NCBI GenBank assembly: GCA_016722445.1
Contig: JADKIZ010000001.1
Span: 1-64,000, forward strand
Direction of reading: 5' to 3'
Length of the DNA: 64,000 nt
From: Flavobacteriales bacterium
GTDB lineage: Bacteria; Bacteroidota; Bacteroidia; Flavobacteriales_D; Sanyastnellaceae
Part shown: piece after piece, positions 54,800 through 63,805 of the stretch
How the letters are laid out: the number at the start of each line of letters is the position of its first letter
How positions within the stretch are numbered: position 1 is the stretch's first letter
Made by a program: the position numbers and the translations under genes
Notes under the pieces: model-generated
What the model was told of the DNA's origin: nothing
Database searches by the model: none
What the model saw: the letters and a program-made list of their open reading frames with translations, nothing else

Positions 54800-56092
54800 A
54801 TGAAAAAAAACATCACCACCTCTGCTGATGCTCCGCTGAAGCCTCAGATGGAAAAATTCAGTGGTTATCAAAAATTTCTCATCGCCATACTGGCCATTTT
54901 GCAGTTTACAGTGGTTCTTGATTTTATGATCCTATCGCCGCTTGGCAATATTCTGATCAAAGAAATGAGCCTTTCACCAGAACAATTCAGTTGGGCAGTA
55001 TCGGCATATGGTTTTGCAGCAGGTATTGCAGGATTTATTTCAGCGGGCTTCAACGACAAATTCGATCGCAAAAAAATCCTGTTGTTCTTCTACACAGGCT
55101 TTATCATCGGAACATTGCTTTGTGGTTTGGCAACGAGTTTTGAATATTTGCTCATCGCCAGAATCATTACCGGCATATTCGGAGGCGTCATTGGATCAGT
55201 GAGCCTGGCCATCGTCACCGATATTTTCCATTTCAATCAACGCGGTCGAGTGATGGGATTTATACAAATGGCATTTGCAGGTAGTCAGGTATTGGGAATT
55301 CCCGCCGGACTGGCTATGGCAAACCATTTCAATTGGCATTCTACTTTCTTCATGATTGTTGCCCTTGGAGGAATCATTGGACTGGTTGTTCTTTTCAGAA
55401 TGAAACCTGTTGACGGACATCTGAACGCACAAACTGAAAACAATCCGATCAAACATCTCTTTCGTACAATTGAAAAGCGTGATTACCGCATTGCTTTTCT
55501 CGCTTCCGCTTTGTTGCCAACAGGAGGATATATGATGATGCCATTTGGCACCACTTACGTAGAGCACAACATTGGGATTGCATCCAAAGATCTACCGATT
55601 ATTTTTTTAATGACGGGTATTGCATCGATGTTGATCATGCCGCTGGTTGGCAGATTAAGCGATAGATTGAACAAGTTCCATGTATTCGTGGGCGGCACAT
55701 TTGTCGCGATCATCATGGTAACGATCTACACCAATCTTAATCCATCACCGTTGTGGTTGGTGATCATGATCAATGTGCTCATGTTTGTCGGCATCATGGG
55801 CAGGATCGTTCCGTCCAATTCTTTGTCCACAGCAGTACCTGACCTCAAAGACAGAGGGGCGTTTATGAGTGTCAATTCATCTTTACAATATTTGATGGGA
55901 GGTGTATCATCAAAGTTCGCAGGGTTGATTGTGACACAGGAAACACCTACCAGTCCTCTCGGAAACTACGATGTGCTCGGGTTGGTGGTCACAATCGTTT
56001 CATTGATCTGCATATTTCTTGTTTACCGCATGAGTGTCATTGTGCGGGAGAAAACAAAAACGATGAATGCACAACAGGTACCGGCATCATGA
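54800..56092 (+). CDS. MFS transporter
   Basis: 430 residues with 12 predicted helices. The A-like motif between helices 2 and 3 reads GFNDKFDRKKILLFFYTGF, close to the Major Facilitator consensus GxLaDrxGrkxxl. Helix 1 (AILAILQFTVVLDFMILSPLGNIL) and the acidic/basic pattern fit drug:proton antiporters or sugar-efflux proteins. Central loop (GHLNAQTENNPIKHLFRTIEKRD) is 40 residues. Substrate cannot be assigned. Its last codons overlap the leftward ruvC gene by six bases. Confidence 0.88.
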   Translation: MKKNITTSADAPLKPQMEKFSGYQKFLIAILAILQFTVVLDFMILSPLGNILIKEMSLSPEQFSWAVSAYGFAAGIAGFISAGFNDKFDRKKILLFFYTGFIIGTLLCGLATSFEYLLIARIITGIFGGVIGSVSLAIVTDIFHFNQRGRVMGFIQMAFAGSQVLGIPAGLAMANHFNWHSTFFMIVALGGIIGLVVLFRMKPVDGHLNAQTENNPIKHLFRTIEKRDYRIAFLASALLPTGGYMMMPFGTTYVEHNIGIASKDLPIIFLMTGIASMLIMPLVGRLSDRLNKFHVFVGGTFVAIIMVTIYTNLNPSPLWLVIMINVLMFVGIMGRIVPSNSLSTAVPDLKDRGAFMSVNSSLQYLMGGVSSKFAGLIVTQETPTSPLGNYDVLGLVVTIVSLICIFLVYRMSVIVREKTKTMNAQQVPAS

Positions 56093-56653
56093 TTTGATGC
56101 GACCAGGATTGGATTGAAGAAATGATTTCCATCCGGTAAATGACTTCCCCTCAGAAAGCGGTGATGAGCTTTGGTAGAAATGACAAACTGCGGCCGCAAG
56201 ACCGTCAGTGGCATCGAGTTTTTCTGGCATATCAGCATCCGGAATATTCAGGACACGTTGCAACATCGCGGCAACTTGTTCTTTCGATGCATTACCATTT
56301 CCAGTAATACTCTGTTTGATTTTCCTTGGCGCATATTCCTGTACCGGAAGTTTTCGACTCAGTGCGGCGGCAATCGCAACACCTTGAGCGCGCCCCAACT
56401 TGAGCATCGACTGAACATTTTTTCCGAAGAATGGAGCTTCAATAGCCAATTCATCTGGATGAAATCCATCTATGAGTTCAATACAACGTTCGAAGATTTT
56501 TTGAAGCTTGAGGTGATGATCGTCGATCTTTTCAAGACGCACCACTCCCAGAGCCTCCAGCGACATTTTTTTACCTTCTACCTTGATGATTCCATAACCA
56601 AGAATCGTGGTTCCAGGGTCAATACCAAGAATGATGCGTTCTTTTGCAGCCAA
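56087..56653 (-). CDS. ruvC: Crossover junction endodeoxyribonuclease RuvC
   Basis: 188-residue Holliday-junction resolvase. The first catalytic aspartate is in ILGIDPGTTILGYGII, the glutamate in ELAIEAPFFGKNVQSMLKLGRAQG, and the last aspartates in MPEKLDATDGLAAAVCH. The KQSITGNGNASKEQVAAML segment is the usual DNA-binding part. The C-terminal 20 residues are variable. It is divergent from the glycosyltransferase gene starting at 56679, 25 bases away. Confidence 0.95.
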   Translation of the reverse strand: MAAKERIILGIDPGTTILGYGIIKVEGKKMSLEALGVVRLEKIDDHHLKLQKIFERCIELIDGFHPDELAIEAPFFGKNVQSMLKLGRAQGVAIAAALSRKLPVQEYAPRKIKQSITGNGNASKEQVAAMLQRVLNIPDADMPEKLDATDGLAAAVCHFYQSSSPLSEGKSFTGWKSFLQSNPGRIKS

Positions 56654-56678
56654 GACCTTTTCTTTGAGGCGTAAATCT

Positions 56679-57767
56679 ATGGTGGGCTATCTCATTTTAA
56701 TCATTGTTGCAATCTATTTTGTGAGGATTGTTTTCATCGTGATTTCATGGCATACAGCAAAGCCATATATCACGCATGGTCAACAACAGTCGGTGAGCAT
56801 CGTCATTCCGTTTCGGAATGAAAAGGACAATTTGGCCGAATTGAGTGAGGCGCTGTTGGCACAAGAAGGCGTGAATGTTGAAGTAGAATTCATTTTCGTA
56901 GATGACCACAGCACAGATCTCGGTGCAGAGTCGATCTGCAAAGGACTTCCTCATCAGCTGATCCATCCCGTGAGCCATCGCGGAAAGAAAAAAGCCATCG
57001 AAACCGGAATCATGTCTGCCCGATACGACAACATCATTACACTTGATGCAGATGTTGTTCCAGGAAAAAAATGGCTGGCCACGATCTGCGATGCTATGCA
57101 TCAAACACAAGCCGATCTGCTGATACTGCCCGTGGAAATTTTACCCGGAGAAAAAACACTGGAAAAACTACAATCGCTGGAGTTTATGAGTGTGACAGGC
57201 ATAACAGCCGGAACAGCCATGCATTCCAAACCCGTGATGTGCAATGGAGCCAATCTTGCTTTTAGAAAAAAAGCATGGTTAGAAACCAACCAACAACGCA
57301 ATGATGATCATTTGGCGAGCGGTGACGACATGTTTTTTCTTCACCAGTTAAAAGGAAGTGGCAAAATCATGTGGCTTCATTCGAAGGATGTCATGGTCGG
57401 GACTTCCGCCATGAAAGATCTAAGATCTCTGTTTTCTCAACGCATCAGATGGAGTTCAAAGAGTATCCACTTCAAAGATCGCGACACGATCTTTTTGGGT
57501 ACCATTGTTTTGTTGACGCAGTTGATTCTTTTGTTTGCATTTTTTCTGGCACTTACCAAAACAACATCGTGGGCAACTTTCAAATGGGTCTTCCTTTTTA
57601 AAACCTTCGCTGATTTTCTTTTGTTGCACGCCGTAGCAAGATGGTCTGGCCGCAATAAAGTGCTGAAATACCTTCCGATATTGGTGGTATTGCATCCACT
57701 TTATGTAGCCATCACATTGCTTGGAACGCTGGTGTACAAACCCGCTTGGAAAGACAGAAAGATCTGA
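56679..57767 (+). CDS. Membrane glycosyltransferase, family 2
   Basis: 363 residues from the ATG at 56679 (upstream codons overlap ruvC). N-terminal helix (LILIIVAIYFVRIVFIVISW), then a GT-A domain: VSIVIPFRNEKDNLAELSEAL, FIFVDDHSTD, IITLDADVVPGKKWL (DAD metal site), CNGANLAFRKKAWLE and the acceptor motif SQRIRWSSKSI (QRxRW-like). Two to three C-terminal helices (TIVLLTQLILLFAFFLALT, YLPILVVLHPLYVAITLLG) suggest transfer to a lipid or polymer at the inner membrane. Sugar specificity unknown. Its end overlaps the start of the permease gene by 22 bases. Confidence 0.88.
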   Translation: MVGYLILIIVAIYFVRIVFIVISWHTAKPYITHGQQQSVSIVIPFRNEKDNLAELSEALLAQEGVNVEVEFIFVDDHSTDLGAESICKGLPHQLIHPVSHRGKKKAIETGIMSARYDNIITLDADVVPGKKWLATICDAMHQTQADLLILPVEILPGEKTLEKLQSLEFMSVTGITAGTAMHSKPVMCNGANLAFRKKAWLETNQQRNDDHLASGDDMFFLHQLKGSGKIMWLHSKDVMVGTSAMKDLRSLFSQRIRWSSKSIHFKDRDTIFLGTIVLLTQLILLFAFFLALTKTTSWATFKWVFLFKTFADFLLLHAVARWSGRNKVLKYLPILVVLHPLYVAITLLGTLVYKPAWKDRKI

Positions 57768-58888
57768 AACGAACATTGTCGCAGTCACAACCACATAAAG
57801 AACATCTTTCACCGTCGCAGGTGGCATGGAAAAAATTCCGACGCAATCCACTTGCGATGTCCGGACTCGCATTCATCCTTCTTTGTGTGATCGTTGTTGT
57901 GTTAGGACCATTTATCAGACCGGACGGAACACCCGATGCCAACGATCAGAATTTATCGCTTAGCAGAATGAAACCTGGAACGAAAATCCAGTTTGTATAC
58001 ATTAAAAAACAGGATTACATCGATGCTGGTTGGCTCCGTTCATGGCAAAACGGCGGAGCAGAAAATGCCTATGATGCCATACCTGTCTCACAAGTGGTGA
58101 TAGCAGGTGATTCGCTAGAAGCGGTGGCCATGTTTGAAGATCAACAAGAACAACTCAAAGGAAAATATCACATCAGTGAAGTGATACAGGCAGATGATCA
58201 AACATATATCCATCACAAAAAGTACCTTCTAGGAACAGACAAATATGGTCGCGATCTACTTTCAAGACTCATGGCCGGAACCATTGTGTCACTTGCGGTT
58301 GGCGTGATTGCGGTATTGATATCATTGCTTGTCGGGCTCACATTAGGGTTGATTGCAGGATACTATCGTGGTAGTACTGACAGCATCATCATGTGGTTCA
58401 CCAATGTGATTTGGGCCATTCCAACACTCATCCTTGTGATGGCCATCACGTTTGCATTTGGCACAGGATTTTGGAAAATATTTCTTGCCGTTGGATTGAC
58501 AATGTGGGTGGAGGTGGCCAGAATTACCCGAGGACAAGTATTGTCGGTTCGAGAGAAAGAATACATCGAGGCAGCCCGCGCATTAGGGTTTTCAGAATTC
58601 AGAATCATTTTTCGGCACGTCTTGCCCAACATTATTTCACCGGTGATCGTGATCAGTGCAGCCAATTTTGCTTCAGCCATTTTGATCGAAGCCGGACTTA
58701 GTTTTCTTGGACTTGGCGCGCAAATTCCTTCTCCATCCTGGGGAAATATGATCCGAGAGCACTATGCCTATATCACCACAGACCTTGCGTATTTGGCTAT
58801 TGTTCCGGGTGTGATGATTATGTTGCTCGTATTGGCATTTATGATGGTCGGAAATGGTTTGCGCGACGCACTGGATGTTCGCGCGTAA
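57746..58888 (+). CDS. ABC transporter permease, oligopeptide (OppC/DppC) type
   Basis: 380 residues from a TTG at 57746, the only start that keeps the family's N-terminal motif AWKKFRRNPLAMSGLAFILL. Helix 1 is followed by an extra periplasmic domain of about 120 residues (SRMKPGTKIQFVYIKKQDYIDAG through HKKYLLGTDKYGRDLLSRL). The core has five helices with the EAA loop EKEYIEAARALGFSEFRIIFRHVLPN that contacts the ATPase. Such a long loop is known in some Bacteroidota OppC. No OppB, ATPase or binding-protein gene is nearby, so the partners must be elsewhere. Confidence 0.88.
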   Translation: MERQKDLKRTLSQSQPHKEHLSPSQVAWKKFRRNPLAMSGLAFILLCVIVVVLGPFIRPDGTPDANDQNLSLSRMKPGTKIQFVYIKKQDYIDAGWLRSWQNGGAENAYDAIPVSQVVIAGDSLEAVAMFEDQQEQLKGKYHISEVIQADDQTYIHHKKYLLGTDKYGRDLLSRLMAGTIVSLAVGVIAVLISLLVGLTLGLIAGYYRGSTDSIIMWFTNVIWAIPTLILVMAITFAFGTGFWKIFLAVGLTMWVEVARITRGQVLSVREKEYIEAARALGFSEFRIIFRHVLPNIISPVIVISAANFASAILIEAGLSFLGLGAQIPSPSWGNMIREHYAYITTDLAYLAIVPGVMIMLLVLAFMMVGNGLRDALDVRA

Positions 58889-58909
58889 TGCCTTCGTACA
58901 TTCGCGCTC

Positions 58910-59855
58910 ATGGAAAAAAATTCACGCATTTACGTTGCGGGTCATCGTGGCATGGTAGGAAGTGCTATTGTGCGTCGACTCGTGAAAGAAGGATATGAGC
59001 ATCTCATACTTCGGACATCCGGTCAACTTGATCTCAGAAATCAATCCGCAGTTGAGGATTTTTCAAACACGAAAAACCGGAGTATGTCTTTTTATCCGCT
59101 GCGAAAGTTGGAGGTATCCATGCCAACAATGTTTACCGCGGAGAATTCCTATACGACAATCTGATGATCGAGGCCAATGTCATTCATGCGGCACATCGTC
59201 ATGATGTAAAAAATTGCTCTTTCTCGGATCATCATGCATCTATCCGAAACTCGCCCCACAACCGCTGAAGGAAGAGAGTCTTCTCACTGGTTTGCTGGAA
59301 CCCACCAATGAACCCTATGCCATAGCGAAGATTGCAGGAATAAAATTATGTGAAGCGTATCGCGATCAATACGGAAGCAATTTCATTTCGGCCATGCCTA
59401 CGAATTTGTATGGACCGAATGACAATTACGATTTGAACAACTCACATGTGTTACCAGCTTTCATCCGCAAATTTCACGATGCAAAAGAAACAGGTGCGGA
59501 TCATGTAGAAGTTTGGGGAACAGGTTCACCTATGAGAGAATTTCTTCATGTAGATGATCTAGCAGATGCCTGCTATTTCCTCATGATGAATTACAACGAA
59601 AAATTATTCGTGAACGTCGGAACGGGAGTTGATCTCACCATCAAAGCACTCGCTGAAATGGTAAAAGACATTGTTGGTTTTGAAGGTGAACTTCGTTGGG
59701 ATTCATCCAAACCCGATGGTACACCACGTAAATTGATGGATGTATCAAGACTACATCAATTGGGCTGGAAACACCGCATTGAATTACGTGACGGTATCAG
59801 TGAAGTCTATGAAGAATTCAAATCGTTGAAACTCGAACATGTGAGGATGAAGTGA
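58910..59855 (+). CDS. fcl: GDP-L-fucose synthase, frameshifted twice
   Basis: NADPH-dependent epimerase/reductase making GDP-L-fucose from GDP-4-keto-6-deoxymannose. Start: RIYVAGHRGMVGSAIVRRL (Rossmann motif). The middle is read in a second frame (PEYVFLSAAKVGGIHANN, FLYDNLMIEANVIHAAHRH) and the rest from about 59210 in a third: LLFLGSSCIYPKLAPQPLKE, NEPYAIAKIAG (catalytic Tyr-xxx-Lys) and SPMREFLHVDDLADAC. One extra T near 59060 and one extra A near 59212 (both runs of five to six bases) restore one 315-residue frame, so undercalls are likely. Provides fucose for surface polysaccharide with neighbouring genes. Confidence 0.92.
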
Positions 59856-59865
59856 ACAAAAAACG

Positions 59866-61443
59866 ATGGCACTTCAATTTTTCAAATATTCTTTTCTCCT
59901 AATATTGATAGGTTGTTGCTTTCAAGTGAATGCACAACAGATGAATATTTCACTCGCTCGCCCGTATACTCAGGAAGTAGAACGTTATGTTTTAGGAGAC
60001 AGCACGATGTATTTTCATCAAGCTGCAAAGCCATATCTAGAAAGCGATCTGGATGTCAGTAAAGTTTATCTGCTTGCAAAAGACTCGATCAAAATTTATT
60101 TTGCTGGCGTTGGAAAATTTTACAAGCATCATCTTCTCTCCATCAGAAAGGATGATTTTTTTCTAGCTGTCGATCCCTTGTTTGATTTAACCATAGGAAA
60201 AGATTTTGCAGACACAACTTCATACGCGGGTAAACAACTCTTCACCAATCAACGCGGTTTACAGTTCATTGGAGACATCGGCAAACAATTTTCTTTTCAG
60301 ACTTGTCTGTATGAAACACAAACCTTCGTACCGCTTTACCTCAAACATTTTGTGGACAGCATGGGGACATTTCCGGGTTTTGGTCGGGTGAAGGCATACA
60401 ATTTAAATGGCTATGACTTCGCGATGGCCAATGGATGGATCAGTTATTCTCCGGCGAAATGGCTTAATCTTCAATTTGGGCAAGGCAAACACATCTTTGG
60501 GCATGGATATAGATCGATATTGCTCAGTGATGCGGCATTTTCCTATCCATATCTCAAAGCAAGACTGAGCTCACCGGATCATCGCTGGCAATACACAGCG
60601 ATGTATGCGTCCTTGCAGACGCTGGAGCGATTGCCGCTACTTGAAGTACCTGAGGCGATTTTTAAGAGAAAAGGGGGAAGTTTCCATTACCTCAGTTGGC
60701 TTCCTACAAGAAAGATTGAAATAGGATTATTCGAAGGCATCATTTGGGAGAGGTATGACAGCACCGGAACCATTCCACAACCATATGGCGGGTACATTCC
60801 AGTATTGGGAGTGAATACATTGCTACAAGGTTTTGACGGAGTGAACCATGTGATGCTTGGAATAAATGCCCGAATTCAGGTTGGGAAACACAATTGTTTT
60901 TATGGACAAGTTGCAACCGACCATATTTCACGCGGACAATTTGGATATCAACTTGGATACAAACACTTTGATTTATTGGTAAAAAATCTCGATGTTCAGT
61001 TGGAGTGGAACAATCTCGGCGGCAACATGTATGCACAATCAGAATCATTACAATCATACTCACATGTCAATCAGCCACTCGGGCATCCAACAGGACCAGC
61101 CACCGACGAAATAATAGCCATGGCGCACTACAGATACAAGAGATTCATCACTCAGATTAAATACAATTCCATCGTACATTCGGTAGGGCCAGACGGCTCG
61201 TGGACCTCTGATCCGGAAATAGTCTTTACCAATATTGCAGCCTGGCCCTCACTACAAGTATCGCAATTGGATTTTCAGTTCGGCATCAATTTCAATCCAG
61301 TCACTAATTTTCAGATCATTGCTGGCTACACAAACAGGACAGAAAAGATTGATTACAACTGGACTGCCGATCAAAACCTAAAAACTTCATACCTGTATCT
61401 TTCATTGAGGACAAATCTCATCAACCGCTATTCAGATTTTTAG
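59866..61443 (+). CDS. Wzi-like outer-membrane protein (second copy)
   Basis: 525 residues with a signal peptide (FSFLLILIGCCFQVNAQ after the start). Barrel strands and Wzi-style motifs parallel the 33599 gene: NLQFGQGKHIFGHGYRSILLSD, YPYLKARLSSPDHRWQYTAMY, FEGIIWERYDS, YGQVATDHISRGQFGYQLGYKHF and YSHVNQPLGHPTG. It begins ten bases after fcl and is followed 64 bases later by the WecA-type transferase, which suits a role in surface polysaccharide attachment or export. An N-terminal domain of about 110 residues before the barrel is longer than in the first copy. Confidence 0.75.
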   Translation: MALQFFKYSFLLILIGCCFQVNAQQMNISLARPYTQEVERYVLGDSTMYFHQAAKPYLESDLDVSKVYLLAKDSIKIYFAGVGKFYKHHLLSIRKDDFFLAVDPLFDLTIGKDFADTTSYAGKQLFTNQRGLQFIGDIGKQFSFQTCLYETQTFVPLYLKHFVDSMGTFPGFGRVKAYNLNGYDFAMANGWISYSPAKWLNLQFGQGKHIFGHGYRSILLSDAAFSYPYLKARLSSPDHRWQYTAMYASLQTLERLPLLEVPEAIFKRKGGSFHYLSWLPTRKIEIGLFEGIIWERYDSTGTIPQPYGGYIPVLGVNTLLQGFDGVNHVMLGINARIQVGKHNCFYGQVATDHISRGQFGYQLGYKHFDLLVKNLDVQLEWNNLGGNMYAQSESLQSYSHVNQPLGHPTGPATDEIIAMAHYRYKRFITQIKYNSIVHSVGPDGSWTSDPEIVFTNIAAWPSLQVSQLDFQFGINFNPVTNFQIIAGYTNRTEKIDYNWTADQNLKTSYLYLSLRTNLINRYSDF

Positions 61444-61507
61444 GTAACTTCGCACCGTTGTCGGAAACGTCAACAAAATTCAGACATCTTAACTGATACA
61501 AAGCATA

Positions 61508-62620
61508 GTGGAAACTTTCTTCGGATTCTTTACAGAGATTGTTCGCGAAATCATTGGCTGTTTTGCCACATCCTTTTTATTGGTACTCGTAGCCACACCA
61601 TCATTGATTAAGGTTGCGAAGCTTAAACATCTTGTAGACGAACCAGGTGACGCTCGCAAGCTTCACCGCAGATCTGTGCCAACCATTGGTGGTATCATGA
61701 TTTTCGCAGGAACCATTATCGGTTATAGTTTATGGTTTCCTTCTAAAGAAGGTTGGGTATTGGGAAACAACTATTTTCCGATCGAAGCGCTCAACGAATT
61801 CAAGTATCTTGTAGCCTGCATGTTCATCCTGTTCTTTTTGGGATTGAAAGATGATATTGTTGGAGTATCTCCAACGAAAAAATTGTTGATTCACCTTGTG
61901 GTTGGATTCATCCTTGTGGTGGTTGCGGATATTCGTATCACACAATTCTGGGGATTATTCGATGTGGATCATTTGCCCTATTGGTTGAGTATCACCATTT
62001 CCATTTTTGTATACATCGTGATTGTCAACGCCATCAATCTCATTGATGGTGTGGATGGATTGGCTGCCGGAGTTGGCTTGATTGCAAGTCAAGCATTTGC
62101 GTTTTGGTTTTATAGAACCGGAGATCAGCCATTGGCATTGCTTGCTATGGGATTAGGTGGTTCACTGCTGGGATTTCTGATTTACAATTTTCAACCCGCC
62201 AAATTATTTATGGGAGATTCAGGATCATTGATCATTGGTCTTGTACTGTTTGTACTTGCTGTAAAAATGATTGAGTTTCCGGTGAAGCATATGCTTACCA
62301 CCATGAGTGCGGTTCCGACACCAGTGCTTGCGATGGCGATTCTGGCCTATCCTCTTATCGATACACTTCGTGTATTTATTCTCCGTGCATTAAAAGGAAA
62401 GTCGCCATTTTCGGCAGATAAAAACCACATACACCACAAACTACTTTCATTGGGACTTACCCACAGACAAACCAGTATGGTACTTTATGGTTTTTCCATT
62501 TTCATCATCTTGCTCACCTTCATTGCGCCAGCTTATTCGCCGAATGTCACCTTCCTCATTGTAATGACTGTCGCCGTCGGAACACTCAACTCTGTCTTTT
62601 TGTTTAAAAGCAAAAAATAG
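61508..62620 (+). CDS. Undecaprenyl-phosphate sugar-1-phosphate transferase (WecA/TagO type)
   Basis: Polytopic enzyme of the MraY/WecA family that loads the first sugar-phosphate on undecaprenyl phosphate to start polysaccharide synthesis. 370 residues from a GTG at 61508, about 11 helices. Motifs: VDEPGDARKLHRRSVPTIGGI, the metal pair in FLGLKDDIVG, NAINLIDGVDGLAAGVG (catalytic Asp), FMGDSGSLIIGLVL, and the C-terminal basic loop KNHIHHKLLSLGLTHRQT that marks WecA/TagO rather than MraY. Usual donor would be UDP-GlcNAc (inference). Last gene of the polysaccharide group. Confidence 0.9.
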   Translation: METFFGFFTEIVREIIGCFATSFLLVLVATPSLIKVAKLKHLVDEPGDARKLHRRSVPTIGGIMIFAGTIIGYSLWFPSKEGWVLGNNYFPIEALNEFKYLVACMFILFFLGLKDDIVGVSPTKKLLIHLVVGFILVVVADIRITQFWGLFDVDHLPYWLSITISIFVYIVIVNAINLIDGVDGLAAGVGLIASQAFAFWFYRTGDQPLALLAMGLGGSLLGFLIYNFQPAKLFMGDSGSLIIGLVLFVLAVKMIEFPVKHMLTTMSAVPTPVLAMAILAYPLIDTLRVFILRALKGKSPFSADKNHIHHKLLSLGLTHRQTSMVLYGFSIFIILLTFIAPAYSPNVTFLIVMTVAVGTLNSVFLFKSKK

Positions 62621-62654
62621 TTTGTATCAAAAGGATGTTTTCGAAAATTAGTAC

Positions 62655-63805
62655 TCAACTGAAATTGGGTACTGCATAAGCTTTTACCATCTTGTCATCG
62701 ATGGCTTTGGGTGATAAGATCACCAGTCTTTCCATCACATTTCTGAATTCACGAATATTCCCTGTCCATTTCAATTCCTGCAATGCCTTGATGGCGCCAG
62801 AAGTGATTTCCTTTTTTGGCTGGCCATATTCTTCAGAGATGATGCCCAGAAAATGATCTGCTAAAAGAGGAATATCGTCCTTTCTTTCATTCAATGAAGG
62901 AACACGAATCACAATCACCGATAATCGGTGGTACAAATCTTCACGGAAATTTCCCGCTTCTATTTCCTTGCGGAGGTCTTTATTGGTTGCAGCAAAAACA
63001 CGCACATTCACCTTGAAATCCTTGTCACCACCTACTCTGGTGATTTTGCTTTCCTGTAAAGCGCGTAATACTTTCGCTTGTGCAGAGAGAGACATATCGC
63101 CAATTTCATCCAAAAACAAAGTACCATGATCTGCCAATTCAAATTTGCCCAAACGGGTTTTGATGGCTGAAGTAAAAGCACCTTTTTCGTGACCGAACAA
63201 TTCGCTTTCGATCAATTCCGACGGAATGGCGGCGCAATTCACTTCGATAAAAGGCCCGGCAGCGCGAGGACTTTTTTCATGAAGTTGACGAGCGACCAAT
63301 TCTTTACCAGATCCATTCCCACCGGTAATGAGCACCCTCGCTTCAGTTGGCGCCACAGTATCGATCATCTTTTTGATTTCGGATATCGCGTCGCTTTCAC
63401 CCACGATATTCGAACCAAGGACCTTATTCACTTTGCGACGCAAAGTTTTGGTTTCTTTCTCGAGGGTATGCTGATTGCTCGCATTGCGAACAGTAACCAG
63501 AATTCTGTTCAGATCAAGTGGCTTTTGAATAAAATCATACGCCCCTTTTTTCAATGCTTCCACAGCAGTTTCCACATTGCCATGACCAGTCATAATAACA
63601 ACAGGTGATTCCACACCTCTCTCTTTCATTTTTGTGAGAAGTTCAATGCCATCCATGCGGGGCATTTTCACATCACAAAAAATGAGATCGAAATTTTCCT
63701 TTTCGACCAATTTCAAAGCGGCAGCGCCATCTTCCGCTTCTTTCACTTCGAAAGATTCGTATTCCAGGATTTTGGTTCGTCGTCGATGATCAGGATTGTG
63801 GGCAT
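62655..63805 (-). CDS. NtrC-type sigma-54 response regulator, receiver start damaged
   Basis: From the ATG at 63805 the first residues MPTILIIDDE give the receiver's acidic pocket, but then the frame is lost; the remainder is read from 63746 (ILEYESFEVKEAEDGAAALKL, phosphorylation Asp in LIFCDVKMPRMDG, MTGHGNVETAV, QKPLDL). Between DDE and ILEYE about eight to ten residues of helix 1 are also missing. The AAA+ domain is complete: Walker A GGNGSGKE, the sigma-54 loop GAFTSA (Ser instead of the second Gly of GAFTGA), Walker B GTLFLDEIGDM and R-finger region. The protein ends with AYAVPNFS and has no Fis-type HTH, a form seen in Bacteroidota. Confidence 0.88.
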
